From Biscogniauxia marginata (Eukaryota; Ascomycota; Sordariomycetes; Xylariales; Xylariaceae), in NCBI GenBank assembly GCA_022695795.1, contig MU404123.1, positions 173,402-237,401 of the forward strand: DNA of 64,000 bases. Direction: 5' to 3'. A model generated the notes under the pieces. That model had not been told where the DNA came from, searched no databases, and worked only from the letters and a program-made list of their open reading frames with translations. The translations under genes were made by a program, and so were the position numbers. Below are positions 1 to 10,390 of this stretch, piece by piece. Position 1 is the stretch's first letter; every line of letters begins with the position of its first letter.

Positions 1-2567
1 CATGAGCTATCAGTTGCTTAACTTAGCTCGTGGTTCAATCCCCCCGCGTTCGGTGGGAGCTCCACCACAGCTAGGGGAACCTCGGCTGCTTCGGTTGTGC
101 GTATGTGTGGCATAGGAGATGGGTGGGCTTACGAATTTTAGATATTAGAAGGGCTCAACAAAGCAATAGGATCCGAAGATATGTTTACGAGTTTTTTTTC
201 TGCTTCTTCTTTTTCTCTCCAACAACATGCATAGTTCGTTGATGAGCACATAGCTTATTGATTATTTTGTTAATATCTAGAATGTCTGAGTATGCAAGGT
301 CGCCGCTTTATTCCTTGTGCCTCGAGGACTCACTACCTACGAATTACTCCTAATATTTATTCAGTTATGAAGATAGGGCTTTTATACATTTTCACCACAT
401 ATACGCATCAAACTAACCAATAAACCAGTCCCCAAGAGAATGAAGGACTGTCTTTTTGACACATGGCCCTGTTACAAACAACCTTAAACACACTTCTTTG
501 CATTCATAGCTATAGCTTTCTTATATCCCCAGTATGCCCATATTTATATAGTCTAGAGATGCGTTTCTTATTACATACAATAATCTATAACGATGGATCA
601 TCATCAGACCGAGGCTCGGGATCGCCGACGTAACGAAATATGTGAAGGGATATAGAAGGCTAGCAACAACCCTCGTCATGGCCGACACAATAAAGAATAT
701 TCTGCCAAGCTGGTCAGTTTTGTTGGCTTGGAAGTGGGCTACACGGTGCAGGTCTAGATTCCGAAAATAAGTTGAAAAAGGATTAACTTAGTTCTTGTAA
801 AACTATCTCCTTGACAGCAGATTCTGCCCCATCTACTATATATCACCGCCCAAGACTTCTTTAAACTTGATTAGAGGGACGAATGCTGGTGAGCCTAGAG
901 GAAAGGGGTTCCGTGGTCAAGGGACGATGAGAAAAGCCAACTTTTCTTCTCGTGCACACACCGACGGCATCCCACAGCGAGTCCGGTTGTCGCAGCCGCG
1001 GCTCGATAAACCCGCTCGCCAGCTAGTTAGCGATTACATGCTAAGCTATGCTCTCTATGTGAGTTCTCGTGTGCGGTTGAGTTTTTAGAGTTTTCTTTTG
1101 TGTTTGCTTAATGATGAAGCCGTCGACAGTTGTTGTTTTCGCCTAGAAATATGAAATTGCACGGAGAGACGGTTGACATATATACAGATGTTTTTCGTAT
1201 ATTAATTGAACGAAAGAGAGAAAGAGAGAGCTTAATACACAATATAAAAGAGCCCTCTATTACACGTCTTTTTTGTCTGAGCGGTCCTTCTCTATACAAA
1301 TAGCTTGTATAGGAAGTGCCCGGTTCCATGGCTCTTCGGGATCTGGTACGTGCGTACGGATACGGAGGGAGGAAGGAATGGAAACAACAACTCATCTTAC
1401 CCTTAGGCGGCACAGCAACAATATTTGCTGACAGGCGCATGCGCGATTCCTGATGTTAATGCTAGTAAGTCGTGAACGGAAATTCTTCCCTTAGTTTCAT
1501 TTTAGTCTAGTCTCCCGTGGGCGACTATAGCCCGGTAGCACGGAGATCAGCAAGTATTGTGGGAATTCCCCGAGTCAAGGGGCCCCCGAAAAAAAATATG
1601 GTCGCCGTTCACTTACACATACACAACACAGACATACCGCACACACAGTATTCCTTCCCCTTGGCTGTTTCAGAGTTTGCAGGGAAGGGGGGAGAGATAC
1701 ACATATCACATTACACAGAAATCAAATCTTTCCCCCAACAAATAGCAAATTGTTCATACGACCCGGGGAATGGTAGGGTGATCAATCTACCTATTCTACC
1801 TCGATTTACTACATGTCTCCGGGAACTAGCGATGACGAAATATTTACTAGTAGTGATGGTAGTAACCACTACCCGCATAAAAGACCTAGACGCCGCTGAT
1901 GATGTATGCAGTCTGACTACACATCCAAGTCATAGGTATCCCCGCGTTGCCCTTCATTCCTTTCCTTCCCTTGCGTTGGGTCGTCCCTCCCAATGGGGTG
2001 GAATATCCCGGAGGGTTACCTCGGGGCCGAAAATGGCTATATAAGATCGCAGCTTATGGGCAAGGTTGCAGGGGAAACTCCACCCATCGCAACGTCGAAC
2101 CGTTGAGTCGGATTAATAAAAAGGGAGGGGATAACCTACATAAGGCTGGCTCATCCGCACGTCCTTGACGTGATGCGATGATGTTGATGGAGAACATCGC
2201 CGACCTTGCGAGACGGCATACATCCGGGGGCCTGGATCCCCCCCGGCGGACACGCTAATAAAGCTAAGCAATCTAAAGCGAAAAGTTGCGGGTCTCCTTC
2301 TTTTCGCACTCACATCGGATGAGTATAAAAGAACGGGTATCTTCCTGCCGAGAGAATAATGGCAAGATTAAACCGGAGGGGCCCGACTTGACGGAGCGAG
2401 CGATTTCGTCCGAGGATTGCCTAGACTTGGACTCTTGGACTTCCTTTTTTGTATAGGATCCTCTTCTCTCCCCCTCCTGACTTGGTCATCGATATTCCAT
2501 TTTTGGCTCACGCCTAGACCAAATCTCCGTATCCTCCCGCGAACTTCTACTTCACGGAGAGTATAGG
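1..2567. other. Intergenic, no supported gene
   Basis: About 2.5 kb with no convincing gene. The longest open frame (1517-2044, 175 codons) has no recognisable motif and a composition that looks like read-through of noncoding DNA. I looked for tRNA-like A and B boxes and saw none that fold. The last 250 bases probably hold the promoter and leader of the sulfur-transport gene. Confidence 0.6.
2324..2330 (+). promoter_or_regulatory. TATA-box candidate for the YeeE-type gene
   Basis: TATAAAA lies 238 bases before the start codon at 2568. That would leave a leader of roughly 200 nt, within the usual fungal range. Position and sequence are the only support. Confidence 0.35.
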
Positions 2568-3776
2568 ATGTCGCGCGCATTCATCACCGGAGCCGCCTTC
2601 GGCGGCGCCCTGACGGCAACTGGAATCTACCAGCCGGACGTGATCATCTCGCAGCTAGAAATGGAGAACTGGCATATGATACAGACATTCCTTACTGCTT
2701 CGGGGGCAAGCATGTCAGTGACCATTTTTATTTCCTTTCTTCCATACCTCTCAGCTCTCTAGGGGGTTCTCCTATCGCAGATGTAAAAGCCAGCTAACCC
2801 CGAATAATAACCACTGTCTAGGATGATCGTCACCCTGGCTCGACATCTAGGCTACCTCGGCAACCTCAAACCCCGGAGTTACTCCACCCTCGGTCTCCTG
2901 GCCACCCCTCTCGACGGTAACCTCCTCGGCGGATACCTCCAAGGCGTAGGTATGGCCCTCGCGGGCGCCTGTCCAGGGACCGTCTTCGCGCAGATCGGCG
3001 GGGGCGTACGCTCAGGGTTATATACCCTCGGCGGCGCACTGTTAGGCGGGGCCCTCTGGTCGGGAGTCCTCCGGGACGCGATTCGGAGACGCAGACGTAG
3101 CCGAGAAACGAAGCAAAGGAACGACAACAACAGCAACAACAGCAAATCCCACGGCGATAACGACACAAACGATGTGCTCAGCGTACACGAACTCCTCGGC
3201 GCGAAATCCCCGCTCCCGGCCCTCGCCCTGGTCGAGTCCTTCTTCGCGGCCGTCGTCGCGACGGTGTCGCTCCTCGGGCTATCGAAGACGCCGGCAGGTA
3301 TTAGCCTAGTGGGCCCGGTGACCGGCGGCCTGCTGATCGCCGGCGCGCAGCTGGTCTCCATCGTGGCCAGGGGCTCGCTGCTGGGCACGTCCACGTCGTT
3401 CGAGGAGGCCGGCGACTACGTGGTATGGTGGATCTCCGGGGCCGAAAAGGGCGGGAAACGCACCAAGCCCACGTCGCGCAGCGCCATGGTCCTCGTCTCG
3501 GGCATGGTGGCCGGGGCGCTGGCCGTCTCGCAGCTCGCTTCGTTGCCTTCTTCCCCGAATAATAATAGCGCGGGTTTTCCACAGACTACCACTACTAGTG
3601 TTGGTGCCGCGAGGTCGGTGCTCGGAGGCGTGCTGCTTGCGGTGGGGTCTAGGATGGCTGGGGGTTGCACGTCGGGCCACGGCATCAGCGGGATATCGCT
3701 GTTCTCGGTCTCGAGCTTCGTCACGATTGCGGCGATGTTTGCGGGTGGCATGGCCACGGCTATTCTCCTTAAATGA
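2568..3776 (+). CDS. YeeE/YedE-family sulfur (thiosulfate-type) transport membrane protein
   Basis: Predicted 366-residue integral membrane protein of the YeeE/YedE (DUF395, sulphur transport) family. Bacterial relatives take up thiosulfate; the fungal substrate is inferred. Exons are 2568-2713 and 2822-3776. The 108-nt intron starts GTCAGT, has a GCTAAC-like branch site and ends TAG; joining it makes Met49-Met50 and keeps the frame. The two family signatures are visible: GACPG with Cys99 in the first half and GGCTSGHGISG with Cys331 near the C-terminus, each in a Gly/Ala-rich hydrophobic half, as expected of an internally duplicated channel. A hydrophilic Arg/Asn/Ser-rich loop (about residues 128-165) separates the halves and contains an Asn-rich run. 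The family is mainly bacterial, so ancient transfer into fungi is plausible. The other start, Met50, would lose the conserved N-terminal helix. Confidence 0.87.
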
Positions 3777-5193
3777 CATTATAGAAAACATGTATGGAGA
3801 TAAGTGAATATTTATCTGCTATAGTTACCTACCTAGGAGTTTGTATGATATTAAATAGACAAATGAATAAATAAAAACTAAGTGTGTTCCCAATCGTTTA
3901 GACAAGGACACAGGTACTTGCTATCTATAAATTGCATATATTAGGGGATATTTTATCTTTCGAAGGAGTGCTATAGCTGGCCCAAATTAACAACGAGAGA
4001 GGACTGATACTTTTGTTCTTTTACTTGCAACTACCTACGACTGAGACCGTCACATCAGCAATGAACTACGCCCCTGACTTATAACAATACTTACTCAGTC
4101 TACTCATGACTGACTCTGTCCCGCATTTTCTGTAGTAAAAAATATATTGAAATAGAACACAGAGAGCCTACGACCATCTAATCCCGGAAGCAGTTTGTGT
4201 AGGTATGTGTATGTAAGTCTCACTGTATATTCGGCGACCACGCACGAGCCCCGGAAGCCCCACAAAGTCGGGGATCCCCCTTCGGCCACCTGCACACACC
4301 ACCTCCCCCTCCGTACCCACGCGCCCGCATTTACCGCATGACAACGACAGGGCTTCGGGACCGGACACTGGCAGGGAGCCACTGGTTCCTGTACCGGCGG
4401 CGCGCATTCGAGTAGGTGGACAACCCGATCTGGTGCCTTTTCGATGCTAAGGAATGTAGGTAGTATCAACAATGCCCATGAGAGACAGTGACCACAATAC
4501 CTGATTGGATTTCATAACAATCCATCTCAACCAACTCTGAGTGCATAATCTGTACTACAATATGAAAAGGTCGTTATCTATAAAGGAAGTGTCCAAAATT
4601 GAAGCCCAGAAACATTGATACGAAGTTGCAGCATTGTGATACCAAGTATGTCTAAGGGGTCACAACTGCTCGAAGTGTATACTACCGACTAAACCTACCT
4701 CATAAAAGACGGATGGAAAAGATTATCTCGAATTAGGTAATTATGTATAGCACTACCACCGAACCGACTTAGTCTATACCTAAAAGTACTCGTCAAAGGA
4801 AAGGTACTTGTACACTAGGTAGACATTAGAACACAGCAAGAATGGGGGCCGTCTTACACTAGAACATTAAAGCGGGGGCACTAACGGCATCGTACATGAA
4901 CCTTAGCAGGGGGGGGGGGGGGTTCCACTAAAAGCTCCGAGCTGACGTTGGCGCTGATGCAGCCCCAAAACGTGGCATTTTGAAAGTTGACAGCTTGGAT
5001 CTTTTTCACCTTCTACTTATTAAAATCCCGAACTCGACCCGTTCCTGAGCAGCTGCAGGTGATGCGAAAGAGGGGGGACACCGTGATCGCTACCCGTCCT
5101 ACCGCGTATCCAAGCGGATCAGATCAATTGTGCGAGGGGCGGCGTTCACGTACCACGTACCTTTTCGTCGCATCTCGAATCTGATTTGGGACA
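3777..5193. other. Intergenic, no supported gene
   Basis: About 1.4 kb between two genes read in the same direction. Short frames at 4104-4472 and 4987-5184 lack motifs. It contains a run of 14 G at 4909-4922. No RNA gene was seen. Confidence 0.55.
4909..4922. repeat. Homopolymer G14
   Basis: Fourteen consecutive G bases in otherwise balanced intergenic sequence. It is a simple-sequence tract whose exact length is likely to be unreliable. Confidence 0.9.
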
Positions 5194-6502
5194 ATGGATG
5201 CCCTCGTCGAAACTCTGTGGGAGACGCCACCTCACATTCTACTGGCAGCCTCCGTCGCGCTGGTCGTGTTCGCTTTCTACGCTGTAAGAGGATGACGATG
5301 ACCCATTGGCGAATAATGGCAGTCCTATTGTTCTGGTATTATGCTGACATCGAACATAGCTCTACGCTGTCCTCCATCTCGTTGCGCCCAAGCCCCGCGC
5401 TGTCCTTCCATCCGAAAAGACGTATGTCACAACCACTCCCGACGGCAAGGGAATTGCCACGCGCCAACTGCCGTGCTGGCACGACCGATGGCTCGCCGAA
5501 CGCCACAAAAGCGAGACCCAAGACACAAGCAATCCCGATACGAACTTTGTTGAAGACACCGGAACCATCGAGCCCGCCCAAGTTCGGATGAGTGTGGTGT
5601 TCCCGGCATACAACGAGGAGGATCGAATCCTGCCGACGCTAAAAGAGGCCGTCGAGTACCTCGACGCCACCTTCGGCCGCTCTACCCATCTGAACCCGAA
5701 CGGCATCAGAAAGCCCCTGTCCCGCTCCCCGAGCCCCCGTCGCCACCATATGCAGAACGCCCCGCGGGAGGACCTGTCGGGCTACGAGATCATCATCGTG
5801 AACGATGGCAGCGTGGACAGAACCGCTGAGGTGGCCCTCGACTTCTCGCGCGAGCACGGGCTCCACGACATCCTGCGCGTCGTCACGCTGGAGAAGAACC
5901 GCGGCAAGGGCGGCGGCGTGACCCACGGCCTGCGCCACGTGCGCGGCGAGTACGCGCTCTTCGCCGACGCCGACGGGGCCTCCCGGTTCAGCGACCTGGA
6001 GAAGCTGGTCGAGGGCTGCGAGGAGGTGGTCGACGGCAGCCACCGGGGCGTGGCCATCGGCAGCCGGGCCCACCTCGTCGGCAGCGAGGCCGTGGTCAAG
6101 CGCTCGGCGCTGCGCAACTTCCTGATGCGCTCCTTCCACCTGGTGCTGACGATCCTGACGCCGCCCGCGACCTCGCGCCTCCGCGACACCCAGTGCGGCT
6201 TCAAGCTGTTCTCGCGTGCCGCCCTGCCCCACATCGTCCCCTACATGCACGCCGAGGGCTGGATCTTCGACATCGAGATGCTCATGCTCGCCGAGTCGGC
6301 CCCTGCCGTCCCGGTGCTCGGCAGCGGCGGCGCTGTTATTGGCAGCAGCCCCGGCATCAAGGTCGCCGAGGTCCCCATCGATTGGCACGAGGTCGGCGGC
6401 AGCAAGCTCAACGTCGTGCAGGACAGCATCAAGATGGCCCTCGGCCTGTTCGTGCTGCGCGCTAGCTGGATGATGGGCGTGTACCGGAGACGGCTGACGT
6501 GA
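5194..6502 (+). CDS. ALG5: Dolichyl-phosphate beta-glucosyltransferase (ALG5)
   Basis: Makes dolichyl-phosphate glucose from UDP-glucose at the cytosolic ER face, the donor for the last glucoses of the N-glycan precursor. Exons 5194-5283 and 5360-6502 give 410 residues. The 76-nt intron starts GTAAGA, carries a CTGAC branch motif and ends TAG. Exon 1 codes the N-terminal membrane anchor (about residues 14-32); without it the protein would start at the GT-A domain and lack its anchor. Visible family marks are SVVFPAYNEE at the start of the GT2 fold, VNDGSVDRT, the nucleotide-sugar/metal DADGASRF (Asp233, Asp235), then IGSRAH and DTQCGFKLF. It is longer than the yeast enzyme (334 residues), through a linker after the anchor and an Arg/Ser/Pro-rich insert around residues 127-140. 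It converges with ERG1 downstream. Confidence 0.95.
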
Positions 6503-7190
6503 CCAATGACAGAGAGAGACAGAAGAAGATGTATGTGCGTATAAGGGAACGAAATGAAATGAATCATGACACGCTCTATCATCGTCGCTTCATCGATCGC
6601 TTTCCCTGTATTCTTGTATGCGGTTGTATTTGCGATGCGTTTATACCCGGTTTTCGGTGCACTTCGTGGTAGTCATGTCAAGAGAGAGAAAGAGAGATAT
6701 ACATTACATACCCAATCCAGACCAGATATATAGATCTCCTCGGGAAATAACTACAAACTACCTACCGATAGTGCAATACAGAACAGAAAATAGATATTGC
6801 TTGAGTTTCATGTAAAGTATTATGGGCAAGTGAAGAATACGTAAAGGGATACGACCTCATCTCTAATGTAAACATGAGGTAAGATATTAAGCAATGAGCA
6901 ATAGATAAAATTATCTCGGGCGTAGCATGCCCTGTCGGCCTCTACGCTTTAGTTCTGTATACCTACCTCTTGCATCAGGCGGATAAGTCAAATAAATACT
7001 TATAAACGACCTTGACTAATGTTGGAGGAACATATGCCAGACAGCATAAAGAGAAGATGGCCGGCCACATGCATTAGGTACATACAGTAGAAAATACTCA
7101 AGTCCAAAAAAAGCGTCCCACTCAATATTCATAGCATGCATTTCTTATTAAAATTACTACATAAGATCTGTAGTTCTATAGGTGTGTATC

Positions 7191-7209
7191 TGTGTCTGTG
7201 TCTGTGTCT
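7191..7209. repeat. TGTGTC hexanucleotide microsatellite
   Basis: About three tandem copies of TGTGTC in the convergent intergenic region. Confidence 0.8.
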
Positions 7210-7530
7210 TTGGGCTGCTTGATATATACGGTGTACCAGGTAAACATAAAAACGTAAACGTCAACTCCCACCCACCCGGGGAATCTCTTATTCTCCATCT
7301 TTTCATTCCCGGCCCTTAAAAGTCCGTCGTAGTGAGTAAAGGGTAAGAAGAGGGAAACGGAGGTGGGAAAAGGGGGGGGTGAGGAAAGTATGATCTGCTT
7401 TCTCTTTCTCTATCATATTCATCCCGCCTCTCCTTTCCTCGTTTCTAAACAGAAACGCCGACTCCCTCTCCAACTCCCCCCTCTCCCCTTTTCTCTTTTT
7501 CTTCGTATACGCGTGAGAATTAAGAACAGA

Positions 7531-7547
7531 TATATATATATATATAT
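7531..7547. repeat. TA dinucleotide microsatellite
   Basis: Uninterrupted TA repeat, about eight units, in the 3' flank of ERG1. Confidence 0.85.
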
Positions 7548-7624
7548 CTATAAGTCAAACTCAATACCTCCCCTCCTCCCTTTTTCTTTCTTTTTCTTTT
7601 TCTCTCCCCTCCCTCCCTTTCTCT

Positions 7625-9127
7625 CTACCACATGAGCTCCCTCCACATGACCGGCAAGAACACGACGCTCGCGGTCCAGAGCAGGCGCGCCGCGTTCCAC
7701 AGCAGCAGCGGCACCTTCCAGAGCCCCGTGTCGCGCCAGTCAAGCCAGATGGCCAGGAACGCGACCGAGAAGAAGTGGCACGCCAGCACGAGCGGCCGCT
7801 GCAGCAGGCCGCCGAGCAGGCCCATCGGCTGCGCCGCGTGGCCGCGCTCGAAGTACGCGAAGCAGCCGCGCTGCAGCTTGGCCAGGTCGGCGTCCTCGGC
7901 CGCGAAGAGGCTGTACAGCGCCTGCGCGAGCACGTTGATGATGGACGTGAGCCGCTTGCGGCGGGCGTAGAAGCGCGCCGCCGCGGCCCGGACCGCCGCC
8001 GCGTCGCCGAGGTTCGCCACCCGGCGGGGCGCGAGCTCATCCGCGAGCACGGCCACGTCGTTGAACGCGACCGTCATGCCGCCGCCCGTGAGCGGGTGCC
8101 GCATGTTCATGGCGTCGCCGAGGATCAGCATCCCCGGCGTCGACTGCCGCGTCGGCGGCAGCCAGCTGTTGGGCATGCTCTGCGGGATCCTGGCGTCGCG
8201 CTCGAGCGCCGCCGCGAACGACGGCCGCACCGACGGCGGCAGCGCCGGGAGCACCACGTTGGCCATGTAGCCGCGGACGCCGCCATTGGCCGGCGACGCC
8301 GCGGGCAGCTTCTCGGGCACGTCGACGAGCACGCGCGTCTCGCGCGTGCCGATCTGGTACAGCAGGACGGGCGCCGAGGCGCCGATGACGACGTGCCCGT
8401 GCCCCGGCGACGGCAGCTGGCAGTCGAGCAGCTCGAGGGCGTAGAACTTGCTGCGCACGACGGGCGTCTGCGTGAGGTACTGCTTGCGGAACTTGGAGGC
8501 GTAGCCGTCGGCGACGATGGTCAGCTGGCCGAAGAAGCAGTCGGGCTCCTTCTTGCCGGTCTCGGGGTTGACGGTGAGGGTCTGGACGCCGAGGATCTCG
8601 GGGTTGTGGTCGCCCTTGATGGTGTCGATGGCCTCGGTCTCGACCACGGTGATGTTGGGGTGGTTGAGACACGACCGTCGCAGTTGCATGATGAAGCGGC
8701 CGTGGTGGAAACTTCGGCCTTCGGGCCGCGGCAGCTCCTTTTTGGGGTGGGCGGATCCGTTTGCGCTGCCAATTGTCTTGCCGTTGTTGTCCACTAGGTC
8801 GTCTACGTACGGGTACGGCATCTCGACGTTCTTGCCGTAGAAGAAGACGCTAAAGCCGTGACATGGTATGGCGTCGATGTCGTCGACGCAGTGGCCGAGC
8901 CCCAGCTTCCGTAGGGAATTCAGTCCTCCGGCTTGTAATAATTCGCCAACGATGCGATTGGGCTCCTTCATCCATCTCTCCAGGAGTATGACACTCCGTC
9001 CCTGGTTGGCGAGGGCATAGGCGATGGCACAGCCAAAGACCCCGGCACCGACTACCACGACATCGGCCTCGTGATACGTGGCCCGCCGGTTGGCGAGGTA
9101 TTCAACGGTGCTGGTTGTTGCGCTCAT
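7625..9127 (-). CDS. ERG1: Squalene epoxidase (squalene monooxygenase)
   Basis: FAD-dependent ER-membrane monooxygenase that turns squalene into 2,3-oxidosqualene in ergosterol synthesis, the target of allylamine antifungals. It is one exon of 500 residues, normal for the family. The N-terminal Rossmann motif VVVGAGVFG (about residues 24-32) and LLERWMKEPNRIVGE follow; Glu50-Arg51 are the usual ribose-binding end of the fold. The second FAD signature GDAMNMRHPLTGGGM lies near residue 340. The C-terminus has hydrophobic segments (PLVLACHFF..., VPLLLWNAARLLW) that anchor the enzyme in the membrane. The start chosen is the only Met before the FAD motif. An ATT-rich leader lies directly upstream. 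A 340-codon frame on the opposite strand is only a shadow of this GC-rich gene. Many filamentous fungi carry two copies; only one is visible here. Confidence 0.96.
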   Translation of the reverse strand: MSATTSTVEYLANRRATYHEADVVVVGAGVFGCAIAYALANQGRSVILLERWMKEPNRIVGELLQAGGLNSLRKLGLGHCVDDIDAIPCHGFSVFFYGKNVEMPYPYVDDLVDNNGKTIGSANGSAHPKKELPRPEGRSFHHGRFIMQLRRSCLNHPNITVVETEAIDTIKGDHNPEILGVQTLTVNPETGKKEPDCFFGQLTIVADGYASKFRKQYLTQTPVVRSKFYALELLDCQLPSPGHGHVVIGASAPVLLYQIGTRETRVLVDVPEKLPAASPANGGVRGYMANVVLPALPPSVRPSFAAALERDARIPQSMPNSWLPPTRQSTPGMLILGDAMNMRHPLTGGGMTVAFNDVAVLADELAPRRVANLGDAAAVRAAAARFYARRKRLTSIINVLAQALYSLFAAEDADLAKLQRGCFAYFERGHAAQPMGLLGGLLQRPLVLACHFFSVAFLAIWLDWRDTGLWKVPLLLWNAARLLWTASVVFLPVMWRELMW

Positions 9128-10390
9128 GGGGGATTATTATTCTTGCTGTTGTTACTATTATTATTATGATTATTATTACGAGGAATTATCGAACCGAGAG
9201 CGAGTGTTGTTTCGCATCGACGGGCAAAGGATGATAGGTAGTAATCGGTGTGGACAGGAGAAAGTTCGGAGGAGCAGCTCGGAGAAGGCCTAGCGGTAAA
9301 AGACGGGGGGAGGAAGTTTGGCGAAGACGAGCGAGTGGCCGACTCGGGGAGGTTATGTAGGTGCGTGTTTCGGTAGCCTTGCGTTTTGTCGTGAAAGGAG
9401 AGCCGCAATCAAAAAGTCGGAGAAGACTGGCGTGTTCGTAAGAGTCGATTCGCAGCGCACATCGGTCTTTCTCAGATCATGATGGGACGATTTGTCGAAC
9501 CATGCACTACTTTGGCCAATCCTGTTACTATTTTGTTTAATTTTTCTGACCCCTGGCCCCTTTGGATGGAGAAGAAAAGGAAGGGAAAAAAGGGGTCTCC
9601 TAATAACACATGCTAGCCCACCTAGTTTACATAAGAGAGGTGCCTAACCTAACCCAGCCAAGCCCGTGGATGCACCCCACACTAGATCCTGGCTAACATC
9701 TCTACCGCCAATTGCCTTAGGGCTCCTGATAAACAGTAGGTACATCAGGTACAGCCAGAGTTTCTATGGAGAACTTGGGTATCTTTAGCGGTCACTTGTT
9801 AAGAAGCTAAGCATATTCTAATTTACGCAGGATGGGCATTCCCGTCACCTTCGACCTTCGGAAAATAAATATCTAACCCAGAAAATGAATACTAACCGCC
9901 TGGCTTGACTGGATTCTGTATATTATCATACGTATTAAACGATGAAATCGCGTGACACCATAGAGAAATCAGGCCGCATACGCCCACGTAGCTCCAATAA
10001 AGGGGGTAACCCTACCATTGATGTTATAAGAGGTTGATTTACATGTGAAAATGTATACCTTACATACCTACAAGGTAGTTTTACTCCCGACTCCACGTTC
10101 AAGTCAAGATGATTGGCATATTCTCCCTTACACCAGACCGCGTTCGTCTCTACCACGCCTCGCTACATGACTTGCAAGACATCTTCGTTCCCAGTGTAGA
10201 AGACAATAAAGTGATTATTTTTTGTATATTATTTCCCATATGGAACGCAAATGGCAATTACATTGCGCTCCGGCAGGAGAAACAACAAATACAATATATA
10301 CAACTAGATACTCGACATGTACTTTTCATGCTCTATATACAGTAAAATGACCGCTTCATATCTATCTGTAGCTTGAAAGGCAATACCAGC
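9128..10390. other. ERG1 upstream region and intergenic
   Basis: Contains the ERG1 leader and promoter on the right of its start and then the 3' flank of the PPR-like gene. Short frames at 9935-10156 and 10109-10345 have no motif support. No sterol-response element could be assigned with confidence. Confidence 0.5.
9132..9179. repeat. ATT-rich trinucleotide tract in ERG1 leader
   Basis: Imperfect ATT/TTA repeat that begins a few bases upstream of the ERG1 start codon. Read on the ERG1 strand it is an AAT/TAA-rich leader, so it probably lies in the 5' UTR. Confidence 0.7.

Larger units (their letters stand above)
6503..7624. other. Convergent intergenic region with simple repeats
   Basis: This is the shared 3' side of ALG5 and ERG1. 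It holds a TGTGTC-type tract (7191-7209), a TA dinucleotide run (7531-7547) and a long pyrimidine-rich stretch just before 7625, which is a purine-rich 3' flank on the ERG1 strand. No gene is supported. Confidence 0.6.

Noticed and set aside
31..44. tRNA-like GGTTCAATCC box near the window start
   Set aside because: Flanks do not form a T stem or an acceptor stem, and there are too few bases upstream for a full tRNA.
1517..2044. 175-codon frame in the left intergenic region
   Set aside because: No signal peptide, domain or sensible composition; the alternative frame over the same bases is equally open.
5639..6388. 249-codon frame opposite ALG5
   Set aside because: Shadow of the conserved glucosyltransferase exon, no independent support.
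7775..8797. 340-codon frame opposite ERG1
   Set aside because: It is the antisense shadow of a GC-rich conserved gene, very rich in Arg/Ala/Gly, and has no motif.
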